DNA of 64,000 bases from Victivallales bacterium (lineage in GTDB: Bacteria; Verrucomicrobiota; Lentisphaeria; Oligosphaerales; Oligosphaeraceae): assembly GCA_017535315.1 (NCBI GenBank), contig JAFXUD010000067.1, positions 42,606 to 106,605 on the forward strand. Reading direction: 5' to 3'. Made by a program: the position numbers and the translations under genes. Under the pieces are notes generated by a model. It saw only the letters and a list, made by a program, of their open reading frames with translations. It made no database searches and was not told where the DNA came from. Positions 16,772 to 25,495 of the stretch are shown piece after piece. Each line of letters starts with the position of its first letter. The stretch's first letter is position 1.

Positions 16772-17749
16772 ATGAACAAGCTTGCCAAACAACTGCTACC
16801 GTTTTCATCGTTGCTCTTCATCATATCGTTGTGGACGTTTCTGGAGCCAGACACCTTCCTGACCTTCCAGAACTTCAAGAACGTCCTGAGCAGTACGGCT
16901 GCGAACGGCATCATCGCCGCAGGAATGACCTTTGTGATCATCACGGCGGGCATCGACCTCTCGGTGGGTTCGATGTTGGCCATGTGCGGCATCCTCGGCT
17001 CTATTGTGATGCTGGTGCTTTCTGGCGCGGGCTGGACGCAGATTTCAGGCGGCGCAGCGGTGCAGATGGGAGGCTTCGCCATGTTGGTCGGCACACTGGC
17101 GGGCATGGCGGTCGGCGCGTTGTGCGGCTTCCTGAACGGTGCTCTCGTCACACGCCTCAAGTTGGCACCCTTCATCGTGACGCTCGGCTCGATGAGCATC
17201 TTCCGCGGCGTCTCCCACATCATCAACTCCAGCCGCCCCATCTCCGTTTCCGCCTACAGTTGGCTGGACACGGGCAGCATCCTGGGCATCCCCGCCTCCG
17301 TCGTCATCTTCGCGCTCGTGCTCGTGGCTATGGGCTATGTCCTGAAATACACGCCCTTCGGACGCTACACGTATGCCATCGGCTCCAACCCGCAGACCGC
17401 CTATCACGCGGGCGTGGACGTCGATAAGACGCTCGTTTGGATTTACACCATCCTCGGTGCGCTGGTGGGCCTTGCCGCGATGATTATGACCTCCCGTGCT
17501 TCCAGCGCACAGCCTTCGGCGGGCCTCTCGCTGGAGCTGGATGTCATCGCGGCGGTCATCATCGGCGGCTGCTCGCCAAGCGGCGGCAAGGGCACGATGC
17601 TTGGCACCCTCATCGGCTGCCTGCTCATCAGTTTCCTGCGCAACGGCCTCACCCTCTTGGGCGTGGTCGCGCAAATCCAGCTTGTCGCCGTTGGCCTGAT
17701 CATCATCATCGCCGTCACCAGCGACCGCCTCGCTGCCAAGAAGAACTGA
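16772..17749 (+). CDS. Sugar ABC transporter permease (RbsC type)
   Basis: 325 residues with eight to ten membrane helices. Conserved CUT2 permease motifs are present: GMTFVIITAGIDLSVGSMLA near residues 50-70, the ANPxxA-like turn GRYTYAIGSNPQTAYHAGVDV near 195-215 that contacts the ATPase, and IAAVIIGGCSPSGGKGT near 255-275. It forms the channel for the importer encoded just upstream. The gene starts 63 bp after the ATPase stop, with the 9-bp repeats in between and no evident ribosome site. Length is normal. Confidence 0.94.
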   Translation: MNKLAKQLLPFSSLLFIISLWTFLEPDTFLTFQNFKNVLSSTAANGIIAAGMTFVIITAGIDLSVGSMLAMCGILGSIVMLVLSGAGWTQISGGAAVQMGGFAMLVGTLAGMAVGALCGFLNGALVTRLKLAPFIVTLGSMSIFRGVSHIINSSRPISVSAYSWLDTGSILGIPASVVIFALVLVAMGYVLKYTPFGRYTYAIGSNPQTAYHAGVDVDKTLVWIYTILGALVGLAAMIMTSRASSAQPSAGLSLELDVIAAVIIGGCSPSGGKGTMLGTLIGCLLISFLRNGLTLLGVVAQIQLVAVGLIIIIAVTSDRLAAKKN

Positions 17750-17775
17750 CAACCTTTATTCCCCTTGTTTCACAG

Positions 17776-18777
17776 ATGTTAGATTGCCTCTATGAAGGAA
17801 AACTCGTGGACGGACGCAGCGTGCGCATAACCCGCATCGTCACACCCGAGTCCAATGTACCATCCCGTGCCATCCGCTATCTCATGGGCTCATTAAGTTA
17901 TGAGAAGTACCGCCAGTATGTAAAAGACCAGGCCTACTGGCGCCTATACTACAGGGAGGCGCTGGACGGCCATACCGCCGACTATGTTACCGACTACCTC
18001 TATTTGGCCGAGGTGGATGGACAGTTTGCCGCACGCCTTTGGTTTGCCTACAACAAGCACTCTGGCTTCGGCAACTTCGGCAACGTCTATACGGAGGCTG
18101 AGTTCAGGCGGTTAGGCCTAATGACCATGCTTCTGAAACCCTGCGCCGAAGACTTTCACGCCAGCGGCGCCAAGATGCTCTGCTGCGCAACTGGAAATGT
18201 GTTTGCTGCAAACAGCTACCGCAAGGTTGGCTTCAAGACCATCTACGGCGGCGAGACGGGGCCCATGACCATCACCAAGGTGGATTTCTTCGAGGAGGAC
18301 GCCAAGGCCTTCCCTGGCAACGAGCCGCTCACCATCAGGCCTGGCACTCCTGGCGACCAGTTCGATATTGACAAGTTCCTCGCCTACTCGAAGGCCATGT
18401 ACGGCTTCCGTCGCTGCCATCACGTTGGCCTCTCCACGCACGTCTCCGATTATCGCATCGCCTTTCAGGAGCATCTCTCTGGCAATGGCCCCATCAATGT
18501 GGCCGTCACCCCGTCGGGCTATGTCGTGGGCTTCGCATATGCGCTGAACTATTATGGCGAAACCGTCATGGATTTCACCACCCATCCCCTCTACACGGAG
18601 AACGCCGCCGAACTCCTCAAGCGCACTGTAGCAGAGTTCGAGGGACAGCAACAGCCCTTGCTCTATATCCATATCGATGACACGGAACGCCACGTCCTCG
18701 CCCTCAAGGCTGGCTTCTCCAATGTTGCAATCGTGCCTGGAAGATATGTTGTTTATTCTCTTGCAGAAAAGAAATAA
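17776..18777 (+). CDS. GNAT-family acetyltransferase, probable tandem GNAT
   Basis: 333 residues. The first half contains a GNAT acetyl-CoA-binding region: EAEFRRLGLMTMLLKPCAE (about residues 110-128) matches motif A (R-x-x-G-x), followed by NVFAANSYRKVGF, the usual last helix. The second half (about 180-333) repeats the fold more weakly, with YVVGFAYALNYYGETVMDF and ALKAGFSNVA. It could acetylate an amine on the imported sugar or its product. The ATG at 17776 lies 26 bp after the permease stop; a longer in-frame extension overlaps the permease in another frame and is not real. Substrate is unknown. Confidence 0.75.
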   Translation: MLDCLYEGKLVDGRSVRITRIVTPESNVPSRAIRYLMGSLSYEKYRQYVKDQAYWRLYYREALDGHTADYVTDYLYLAEVDGQFAARLWFAYNKHSGFGNFGNVYTEAEFRRLGLMTMLLKPCAEDFHASGAKMLCCATGNVFAANSYRKVGFKTIYGGETGPMTITKVDFFEEDAKAFPGNEPLTIRPGTPGDQFDIDKFLAYSKAMYGFRRCHHVGLSTHVSDYRIAFQEHLSGNGPINVAVTPSGYVVGFAYALNYYGETVMDFTTHPLYTENAAELLKRTVAEFEGQQQPLLYIHIDDTERHVLALKAGFSNVAIVPGRYVVYSLAEKK

Positions 18778-18827
18778 AGCACTTTATCCTTTCTCTTTGA
18801 GGACATAACGTTTTTAGGAAACGGACA

Positions 18828-19655
18828 ATGCAAACAAAACGAGTGGCTGTCATAACAGGTGCGGGTGGTGGCATAGGCCTGGCGGTCTGCCGACGCCTGG
18901 CAAAGGATGGTTTTTTCGTCGTCGTGACGGATGTGACGCGAGAGCGTGCCGCGACTGTTGCCGACGAATTGGTCAGCGCGGGGTATGATGCGCTTGCCGT
19001 CGCTCTTGATGTCTGTCAAGACGAGGCGGAGGTGACCTCTGTCTTCGCTGATATTTTCCAGCGTACAGGACGGATTGACCTCCTTGTGAACAATGCTGGA
19101 GGCAGCGCGCAGCTCATTGACAAGCGGACGGATTTCGTCCAGTCCGAGGAAAGCACGTGGCAATTCGTATTCAACCTTAATTTGCTGGGCACGATGCGCT
19201 GTGTCCGTGCCGTGCTGGGCTACATGATGGCGGCTGGCTATGGGCGCATCATCAACACTGCCTCCATTGCAGGTAGGTGCGGCCTGCCTGGCTGGGCAGA
19301 TTATTCGGCGGCAAAGGCGGGCATCATCGGCTTTACGAGAACGCTTGCCATGGAGGTCGGCCAGTGCGGCATCACCGTCAACAGCATCTCGCCTGGCCTC
19401 ATCGAGCGGATGCGTCCTGGAGAGGACGGCAAACTTCCGCAGGACTGCCAACGAAAAACAACGCACGGCAACTGGCTGGGGCACACGGGAACACCGCAGG
19501 ACGTTGCCGCGCTTATTGCGTTCCTCGCTTCCGAGGAGGCTGGCTACATCACGGGCGAGGATTTTCTCATCGATGGTGGACGCGCTCTTGGTCCGACATC
19601 ACAGGCTGGACGACAGGATTTATTCAAAACGCAGGATGGAGAAAACAAACTATGA
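18828..19655 (+). CDS. Short-chain dehydrogenase/reductase
   Basis: 275 residues. It is a classical SDR: cofactor motif TGAGGGIG (10-17), NNAGG (88-92), catalytic Ser146, Tyr159 and Lys163 (YSAAK), and GLI after the active site. The C-terminal part holds an ITGEDFLIDGG ending typical of FabG-like enzymes. It should oxidise or reduce a hydroxyl/carbonyl group on a sugar or polyol using NAD(P). It overlaps the next gene by ATGA, so the two oxidoreductases are likely made together. With the importer upstream, sugar oxidation is the simplest reading; the substrate cannot be named. Confidence 0.92.
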   Translation: MQTKRVAVITGAGGGIGLAVCRRLAKDGFFVVVTDVTRERAATVADELVSAGYDALAVALDVCQDEAEVTSVFADIFQRTGRIDLLVNNAGGSAQLIDKRTDFVQSEESTWQFVFNLNLLGTMRCVRAVLGYMMAAGYGRIINTASIAGRCGLPGWADYSAAKAGIIGFTRTLAMEVGQCGITVNSISPGLIERMRPGEDGKLPQDCQRKTTHGNWLGHTGTPQDVAALIAFLASEEAGYITGEDFLIDGGRALGPTSQAGRQDLFKTQDGENKL

Positions 19656-20773
19656 AGCGGATTGGCATTGTCTATGATACCAGTATTCCTGGACGTGGAG
19701 GACATGGCACGCATTTTGCGTTCAAGGGGCTGCCAGATGTCGAAATCGCTGCACTGGCGGATTCAAATACCCAGAACCTTGCGGAGCGCATGGGCAAGTT
19801 GGATGCGAAACGCCATTATGCCACTTGGCAGGAGATGCTTGACAAAGAACCGCTTGACATCATCGACGTCTGTTCGCGTCTGCCTGGGGACCATTTTGAG
19901 GTGATTTGCGTGGCGTTACGTAGAGGCATCAGCGTTCTCTGCGAAAAGCCACTGGTCTCCACCTTGGAGGAGGCCGATGAAATCGTGCGTCTCGTCCGCG
20001 AGAATAACTGCCGCGTCTGCGTGGCGCATCTTGCGCGCTATGCCCTTGTCTTTAGGACGATGAAGACATTGATTCAGCAAGGGAAGATCGGGCGTCCGCT
20101 GACCTTCTACGGGCGCGGCAAGGAGGATGGCCGCGGCGGTGGCGAAGACCTGCTCGTGCTGGGTACGCATATCCTTGACGTCGGTTGTTTCCTTTTTGGG
20201 CACCCGACCTCCGTCTATGCGGAAATCACGCAGAATGGCGCTCCTCTCGCCAGGACTGACCGCATCAAGACAACAGAGCCGCTGGGCATTGTGGCGGGAA
20301 CCGATTTGTTCAGCACCTTTGCTTTCGCCGATGGCGTGCGTGGATTCTTTGAATCGCGGCGGGGACTCTACAAGGGAACTGTCCGCATGGGCGTGACGGT
20401 TGCGGGCACAGAAGGTTGCCTGAGCATGAGATATGACGATTGCCGCGACTTGCGCTTCACGCCATCCCCCTATCCGCCCGAAGACGAGGCGCACTATGAA
20501 ATCATCCCCTTGACGGAGACACGCGAGATTCCCAATGCCGTGCCGCTGGATTTCAGTCAGATGCCTGGCGGGGGCGTTAACAGGTACTTCACCATCAACA
20601 ACCGCTTCGCTGCATATGATTTGATTCAGGCGATGGACGATGGGCGCGAACCCGTCGCAAGCGCTGCCGAGGCTGCCGTCACCATGGAGCTTATCAACGG
20701 CATGTACGAGTCCGAGTTCAGGCACGAGCGCATCCAGCTGCCGTTGATGGAGAGATGCACGCCTTTTAGGTGA
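19652..20773 (+). CDS. Gfo/Idh/MocA-family oxidoreductase
   Basis: 373 residues. The N-terminal Rossmann domain (1-120) has the family's CEKPLV motif with Glu98-Lys99-Pro100. The C-terminal domain holds GEDLLVLGTHILDVGCFLFG, where the His near residue 172 corresponds to the usual catalytic region. The usual GxGxxG nucleotide motif is altered: IVYDTSIPGRGGHG carries an insertion, so cofactor binding may differ. The start is set by the ATGA overlap with the SDR gene. It ends the sugar operon and faces the Fic gene tail to tail, 12 bp apart. It probably acts on the same compound as the SDR. Confidence 0.9.
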   Translation: MKRIGIVYDTSIPGRGGHGTHFAFKGLPDVEIAALADSNTQNLAERMGKLDAKRHYATWQEMLDKEPLDIIDVCSRLPGDHFEVICVALRRGISVLCEKPLVSTLEEADEIVRLVRENNCRVCVAHLARYALVFRTMKTLIQQGKIGRPLTFYGRGKEDGRGGGEDLLVLGTHILDVGCFLFGHPTSVYAEITQNGAPLARTDRIKTTEPLGIVAGTDLFSTFAFADGVRGFFESRRGLYKGTVRMGVTVAGTEGCLSMRYDDCRDLRFTPSPYPPEDEAHYEIIPLTETREIPNAVPLDFSQMPGGGVNRYFTINNRFAAYDLIQAMDDGREPVASAAEAAVTMELINGMYESEFRHERIQLPLMERCTPFR

Positions 20774-20785
20774 GTTGAGTGTTTT

Positions 20786-21844
20786 TTACTTTCGCAAGTA
20801 TTTTGTGCTTCGTCCTTTTCCGATGGTGATGATTTGTCCTGCACGGTGGAGCCTTCCCAGGACGACCTCCACAGTAGTGGGGCTGACATCGGGAAGGATG
20901 CGACAGATATCGGCTTTTGAGAGCGGGGTGAGGGCATTCAAGATAGTGGCTTCGATGCGTCCTTTTTTGGTAATGCGCGAGGAGTTCACGACGGCAAAGC
21001 GCTTGTCTAGTTCGGTATAGCATGCATAAAGGGTCATGATGAAGTTCATCATAAAGGGGAAGTATCGGCAGAGATTTGTATGCCAGTTTTCCGAGGAATC
21101 CTTCAACGCCTGATAATACTCAACTTTATGGTTGCAAATCTGGTTTTCAAAAGAGATGTATTTGCCCGCATCAAAACCATTTCTGTAAAGAAGCAGAAGG
21201 GAGAGCAGCCGCGAAATACGTCCATTTCCATCGGCAAACGGATGTACGCAGAGAAAATCCAGAATGACGCAGGGAATGAGCAACAGTTTGTTGATGGATG
21301 CATTGTCGCGGGCAATTTGGTAGGCAAGAGTTAGTTGTTCCATAGCTTTGGGCGTATCGGCAGCCGAAACAGGGATGAATCTGACGACATTCCTTCCATC
21401 GGCCATTCTTTCCGCAATCACATTGTCATCCTGCTTGTAAGCTCCAGTTGATGCAGGGTCAAGCAGACGCATCATCTGTGCATGAAAAAGCTGGATGTCC
21501 TTTTCGCTGAAATCATGTTGTCGCCAATTAGAGTGGACCTCATTGAGGACATCCCTGTAGCCTGCGATTTCCGCTTCCGTGTGATTGAGAGGGGTGCTGC
21601 CGTATTGAACTATCTCATGGATGCGCTTGTCTGTCGTGACAATTCCCTCAATGGCATTAGATGCCTTGACGGACTCCACCTTGGCGATTGTCTCTAAACT
21701 CTGGAAAATCTCCTTGTGGACTTTCTGGCGTTCATTCGCGACCAAACGCAGGACGTTGATGTTCGATGCCAGATTCACGATTTGGACTGGTAGGAACGTA
21801 TCCTGTAGGAAATCGTAATTGAATATGTGCATATCAACCTCCAT
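20786..21844 (-). CDS. Fic-family protein with C-terminal winged-helix domain
   Basis: 352 residues. The Fic core motif HPFADGNGR (201-209) is complete, so AMP transfer is expected. An N-terminal inhibitory helix is present (S62-N-A-I-E66-G), of the class in which Glu66 blocks ATP binding. The last 85 residues (GRIEATILNALTPLSKADICRIL and SPTTVEVVLGRLHRAGQIITIGKGRSTKYLRK) form a winged helix, which usually binds DNA. This is a common chromosomal Fic layout. The target is unknown. Met5 (21832) is an alternative start. The upstream DNA is full of TGCATAT palindromes, consistent with self-repression. Confidence 0.9.
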   Translation of the reverse strand: MEVDMHIFNYDFLQDTFLPVQIVNLASNINVLRLVANERQKVHKEIFQSLETIAKVESVKASNAIEGIVTTDKRIHEIVQYGSTPLNHTEAEIAGYRDVLNEVHSNWRQHDFSEKDIQLFHAQMMRLLDPASTGAYKQDDNVIAERMADGRNVVRFIPVSAADTPKAMEQLTLAYQIARDNASINKLLLIPCVILDFLCVHPFADGNGRISRLLSLLLLYRNGFDAGKYISFENQICNHKVEYYQALKDSSENWHTNLCRYFPFMMNFIMTLYACYTELDKRFAVVNSSRITKKGRIEATILNALTPLSKADICRILPDVSPTTVEVVLGRLHRAGQIITIGKGRSTKYLRK

Positions 21845-21920
21845 TTTTTTGCATATAATATAGCATATTTATATGCAGAAACAAATCGGTATATGCATAT
21901 TTTTATAGTGAGTCATATGC
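21845..21920 (-). promoter_or_regulatory. Fic promoter with repeated TGCATAT palindromes
   Basis: Read on the minus strand, TTGTTT and TATATT are 16 bp apart. The spacer is filled by a perfect inverted repeat (GCATAT-AA-ATATGC; 21863-21876 on plus). Further sites are GCATATA (21851-21857), ATATGCATAT (21891-21900) and CATATGC (21914-21920). The repeats overlap the promoter and are likely operators, perhaps for the winged helix of the Fic protein. Confidence 0.5.
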
Positions 21921-21954
21921 AAAAAAAACACCCTGCACGTTGACGTGCAGGGTG
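21921..21954 (-). terminator. Strong rho-independent terminator downstream of the GH20 gene
   Basis: A perfect 12-bp stem (CACCCTGCACGT at 21929-21940 with ACGTGCAGGGTG at 21943-21954) is followed on the minus strand by eight T (21928-21921). Confidence 0.92.
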
Positions 21955-22074
21955 AAGAAATATGGGAGTAGTCAGGCGCGTAGCCCAACTGACGGGGGCC
22001 TACCCCCCAGTAGCAATGGCACTGGGGAGCTAGCGTGGTTTTTCCAACGGCGAGAGTGCCGTCGCTTACCCCTG
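21955..22074 (-). ncRNA. Candidate structured RNA between the GH20 stop and its terminator
   Basis: These 120 bases lack a convincing gene. On the minus strand they hold a series of stems: ACGGC/GCCGT, CCCCAGT/ACTGGGG (alternatively GGGGG/CCCCC with the next arm) and GTCAG/CTGAC, then the 12-bp terminator. Such a dense, GC-rich, competing set of stems ending in a terminator suggests a 3'UTR-derived small RNA or a fixed structured element. No family was recognised with certainty. Confidence 0.4.
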
Positions 22075-25000
22075 TCACTTCACGATAGCAGTGATTCCGA
22101 GGAGGACGGGGGCGGACTTGTCCTTATTGGATACGAAGTCGATGTAGTCGATTGGGACCTCAGGCTTGGGGTTCGTCCAGCGGAAGGTTTCGAGTGTGAG
22201 GACGGCTCCTGCCTTGGTCTTGCTGTTCCAGGCGGGCTGGCAGTTGGGCGAGTTGATCTGCGCGTTCCAATGGTCGATGTTGTTTTCCCACTTGAGAGGA
22301 ATGTGCGCGGTGGTTTCATCTACATAGTGGATGATATAGGCACCGAGACGTTTGGGCTTCACGTTGGAACGATCGTACATGGCGCGCTGGAGCTTTTGGG
22401 GGCGCGTGGCTGTGTGGAGGAAGGCGAGCTCCTTGGCCTTGCCGCCGACAGGGATGTTCCAGACGCTGTCAGGGTAGTTCTTGAAACCCTGTGTGCCACC
22501 TTCGGTCGCAATGGCGGAGTAGGCACCTTCGTTGATGTAATATGGGATGCCGTTGAACCAGTTCAGCCCCTTTGGAACGGCGGATGCGTCATTGTCTGGG
22601 TCAAGTCCCATCCAGGGGGAGTTGGAGGCCCCTGAAAGGGACATGTTGCACTTGTCGGCCAGGCTGATGGTTTTGAACTGCTTGGGGCGCGAAGGCGTGA
22701 TGCCGTCGAAAACCCGCTTGAAGACCTGGTCGGGCTTGTAGGCGAGCAGGTCGAGTGAGGAGTCGTCCTGCTTCCAGGTGCGGTCCGCGCAGAGGGCGAC
22801 AGAGGCCATCAGGTGGAATCTCTGGCGGATGGCGGCGATGTTGATCCAGGTGGTGCCGCCGTAGCCGAGGACGTTCTGCTTAAAGGTTTCGTCGATGAAG
22901 GGCTTGACGTTGTCGGCGAAGAACCAGCCGCAGGTCATCACTTCGAAGCCGTTGTCCTTGAAGAACTTGACGGATGGGAAGTCGGTGGTTTCCGTGTAGT
23001 GCCAGTCGAAGATGATGATGTCGCGCGGGATTTTCGGGAGCCCCTCGACCGTGTTGTAGGGGGCCTTTCCGCCGTTGCGTTCCTTCTCGAATTGGTCGCA
23101 CCACATGCACATGCGGAGCCCTTTGGAGGTCACGAACTTATGGAGGCGGAGAACCTCGTCTGCATAGAAATCGGCTCCGCTGATACCTTTGCAGCGCTCG
23201 CAGACGGCGATGGGCTCGAAGGTGCTTTCATCCATGCCGACATGGTACCACTTCGCATTGGGGTAGCATTCGAGGTGCTCCTCAATCATGTCAAAGACGT
23301 ACTTGTGGATTTCGGGATGGTTCGGGCAGTAGTTCCAGTATTTGTGGCGGGCGTTTGGGGCAGGTGTCTGATATTCGGCCATGTGGCGGAACTCGGGGCG
23401 GGCTGTGAAGTAGGAGAAGTGTGAGAGGCACTGCGTCATGGGGATAACGTCCATGCCATAGAGGTCCATGCGGGCGGCCATTTGCTTGTGCTCATCCTTG
23501 GTGGGTGCGCCCTTTGCGCCCCAGTTGGGGTTGCGCTCGTAAGTGAAGCGGCTGTCAATCTGGATGGAGAACCAATTGTATTTGAAGGCGGCAAGGGTGT
23601 CGATGAAGCGCATGGCGACGGGCACGTCGGCACTAGTGGCGGGGCCTGTGCTGTGCCATCCGCGGTACTTCATGTTCGGCCAGTCCTGGATTTCACCTGC
23701 GAGGAAGGCGAGGTCGCCGTTGTCGTCGTAGGTCATCAACTGCGCGATGGAGGCAGTTGCATAGACGAGGCCGCGATGGCTATTGGCCGTGGCCTTGGAG
23801 ACTTTGCCCGTGGCCAGGGTATAGGCTTCGGCGCGCTGCCAGTCAGCAAGGGCGTTGAACTCCTTTTCATTCCAGAGCGGCTTGTCAGTAAGTGTCAGCA
23901 CAATGTCTGCATCGGTGTCAGCGGTGGCTTGTGCAATGGTTGTGTGAAGCTGCGTCTCCAGCATGACCTTGGCGGCCAGGAAGGACTTCTCATTGTTGGA
24001 GTAAATCTTCAGGGGGGCCTTCAGCGTGATGATGTTTTCAGTAAACTTGGCGTTCTGGGGCGTGGGGATGATGAGGGCCTGCGGTTTCGGGGCGAGTTGC
24101 GCCTGGAGGGCAGGCTGCTTGTCAAGGCTTCCAGTCGCGGGAAGGGCGAGGGTGGCGAAGCCAGGACTGTCCTTGAAGAAGGTGGTGGTGGTACGTCCCC
24201 AGGAGCTGTTGAACTCGCCTTGCTTGGTCTTGCGCGAGCGGGTCATGAGTATCTGGAACTGTTTGCGGTCCTTTAGCTGCGCCTGATCAAGCGGGATGGC
24301 GAACTGGGCGACCCAGCTCTTTTCTTGTTGCGAGATGGCGGATTTGAAACTCAATTTCTGCGCTTCGATGACGGTTGCTGTTGTTGTCTTTGCGGAGTGC
24401 CAGTCCAGTGCAAAGCCTGCACTCTGCTCGGTGCTGACGACGTCGGCGCACTGTTCGCCTGTGGCGGTCACGCCGATGTGATAGGTGTTGCCCGTGGCGA
24501 TGTCGCGCAGGAAAAGCTCGATGGTGTCGTTGGACCAGGAGTTCTCGTATGTGACTCGGTCGGCTATGGTCGGTTCGTTGGCAAGCGTGATGATGTGGAG
24601 CGCGCCGTTGCCGTAGCCGAACTTGGATAGCGTTGAGGTGGTCGCATCCGCTGTCTTGTATTCCTTGCCGAGCATATAATAGGGTGTGGTTTTGTCGGCT
24701 TTCTCCCAGGCAGGGGCATTCCAATCGGCGTCAAGAGCGGGTTCGACGTCCAGCTTGTGCAGGATGGCCCTCGGGGCCTCATCAACGTTCAAGAAACGCA
24801 CGTTGGTGAAGAATACGGGTGCGGATTCATTGCGTGCGATGAGGGATACCTTCAGGTTCTTGCACTGCGGGGAGGCCTTGAAGGCGGCGTAGGCGGTCTG
24901 CCAGCCGTGGTTCTTCTTGTCGAAATTCATACCAAAGGATTTGTACTTGCCGTCTGGCGTGAAGTCATAGATGATGAAGTCTGTAGCGGTACCTTCGCAT

Positions 25001-25299
25001 TTCACATCGACGGAGACGACGTAGTCCCCGCCAGGGACAACTTTGCTGGGATATGCGGAGATGCGGCAGAGGTGCGCACTTTGTGGGGTGCTCTTTTTTT
25101 GGAGGCGGAAACAGTTGCGGCCATCCTCCTGGACGATTGCGTAGCTGGTATCCACTGTATCGGGTGTGTCGTAGTTCCAGCCGACTGGAATCCCCTTGTC
25201 ATCGACGCCGTCAACGAAATTCGGGTTGGGAATGAGGTTTTGCGCCAAGGCTGTGATGGTTGCCGTCAGCATGGCCAAGGTGAATCGTTTGATGTTCAT
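22075..25299 (-). CDS. Secreted GH20 beta-N-acetylhexosaminidase-like enzyme with two carbohydrate-binding regions
   Basis: 1074 residues. A signal peptide (1-19, MNIKRFTLAMLTATITALA) is followed by a CBM4/9-type sandwich (about 21-172), a CBM9-like domain (about 178-385), the GH20 domain 2 (about 405-545) and the GH20 barrel (about 545-850). The barrel begins with MKYRGWHSTG and has the catalytic pair Asp690-Glu691 in HVGMDES, matching the HxGxDE motif. It should remove terminal N-acetylhexosamine from glycans outside the inner membrane. A further beta-rich tail (about 880-1074) was not identified. The ribosome site AAGGAG is present; just upstream of it lies the heptamer array at 25312. Confidence 0.88.
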   Translation of the reverse strand: MNIKRFTLAMLTATITALAQNLIPNPNFVDGVDDKGIPVGWNYDTPDTVDTSYAIVQEDGRNCFRLQKKSTPQSAHLCRISAYPSKVVPGGDYVVSVDVKCEGTATDFIIYDFTPDGKYKSFGMNFDKKNHGWQTAYAAFKASPQCKNLKVSLIARNESAPVFFTNVRFLNVDEAPRAILHKLDVEPALDADWNAPAWEKADKTTPYYMLGKEYKTADATTSTLSKFGYGNGALHIITLANEPTIADRVTYENSWSNDTIELFLRDIATGNTYHIGVTATGEQCADVVSTEQSAGFALDWHSAKTTTATVIEAQKLSFKSAISQQEKSWVAQFAIPLDQAQLKDRKQFQILMTRSRKTKQGEFNSSWGRTTTTFFKDSPGFATLALPATGSLDKQPALQAQLAPKPQALIIPTPQNAKFTENIITLKAPLKIYSNNEKSFLAAKVMLETQLHTTIAQATADTDADIVLTLTDKPLWNEKEFNALADWQRAEAYTLATGKVSKATANSHRGLVYATASIAQLMTYDDNGDLAFLAGEIQDWPNMKYRGWHSTGPATSADVPVAMRFIDTLAAFKYNWFSIQIDSRFTYERNPNWGAKGAPTKDEHKQMAARMDLYGMDVIPMTQCLSHFSYFTARPEFRHMAEYQTPAPNARHKYWNYCPNHPEIHKYVFDMIEEHLECYPNAKWYHVGMDESTFEPIAVCERCKGISGADFYADEVLRLHKFVTSKGLRMCMWCDQFEKERNGGKAPYNTVEGLPKIPRDIIIFDWHYTETTDFPSVKFFKDNGFEVMTCGWFFADNVKPFIDETFKQNVLGYGGTTWINIAAIRQRFHLMASVALCADRTWKQDDSSLDLLAYKPDQVFKRVFDGITPSRPKQFKTISLADKCNMSLSGASNSPWMGLDPDNDASAVPKGLNWFNGIPYYINEGAYSAIATEGGTQGFKNYPDSVWNIPVGGKAKELAFLHTATRPQKLQRAMYDRSNVKPKRLGAYIIHYVDETTAHIPLKWENNIDHWNAQINSPNCQPAWNSKTKAGAVLTLETFRWTNPKPEVPIDYIDFVSNKDKSAPVLLGITAIVK

Positions 25300-25311
25300 A
25301 GGGACTCCTTG

Positions 25312-25494
25312 AATTAGTGATTAGTGTTTAGTGTTTAGTGGTTAGTGATTAGTGGCTGATGGTTAGGGGGTTGGGGGTAGTGAGTTTTTAGTGATTAAGG
25401 GCGAGGGGCTAGGGAGCCTACGAACGACGGGGGGAAGCCCCCCGAACCCCCTGCCGCTAAAGCGGCTAACCCCTAACCCCTAATCCCTAATCCC
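25312..25494. repeat. Heptanucleotide array with an inverted second arm
   Basis: On the plus strand 25312-25413 holds about 14 units of 7 bp, consensus G-N-T-T-A-G-T/G (for example GATTAGT, GTTTAGT, GGTTAGG), with one 4-bp slip. After GGGGGG-AAG-CCCCCC (about 25430-25444) and a GCCGCT-A-AAGCGGC stem (25453-25466) comes the opposite strand version, TAACCCC twice then TAATCCC twice (25467-25494). The two arms can pair. The array fills the gap between the GHL10 stop and the GH20 ribosome site and would lie in the GH20 5' leader. It resembles the short tandem repeats described in cyanobacteria in form. Confidence 0.88.
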
Positions 25495-25495
25495 T

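Noticed and set aside
25312..25494. Telomere-like end or replication origin
   Set aside because: The TTAGG-like motif is suggestive, but the array is internal, between two genes, and no DnaA boxes or dnaA/dnaN neighbours are present.
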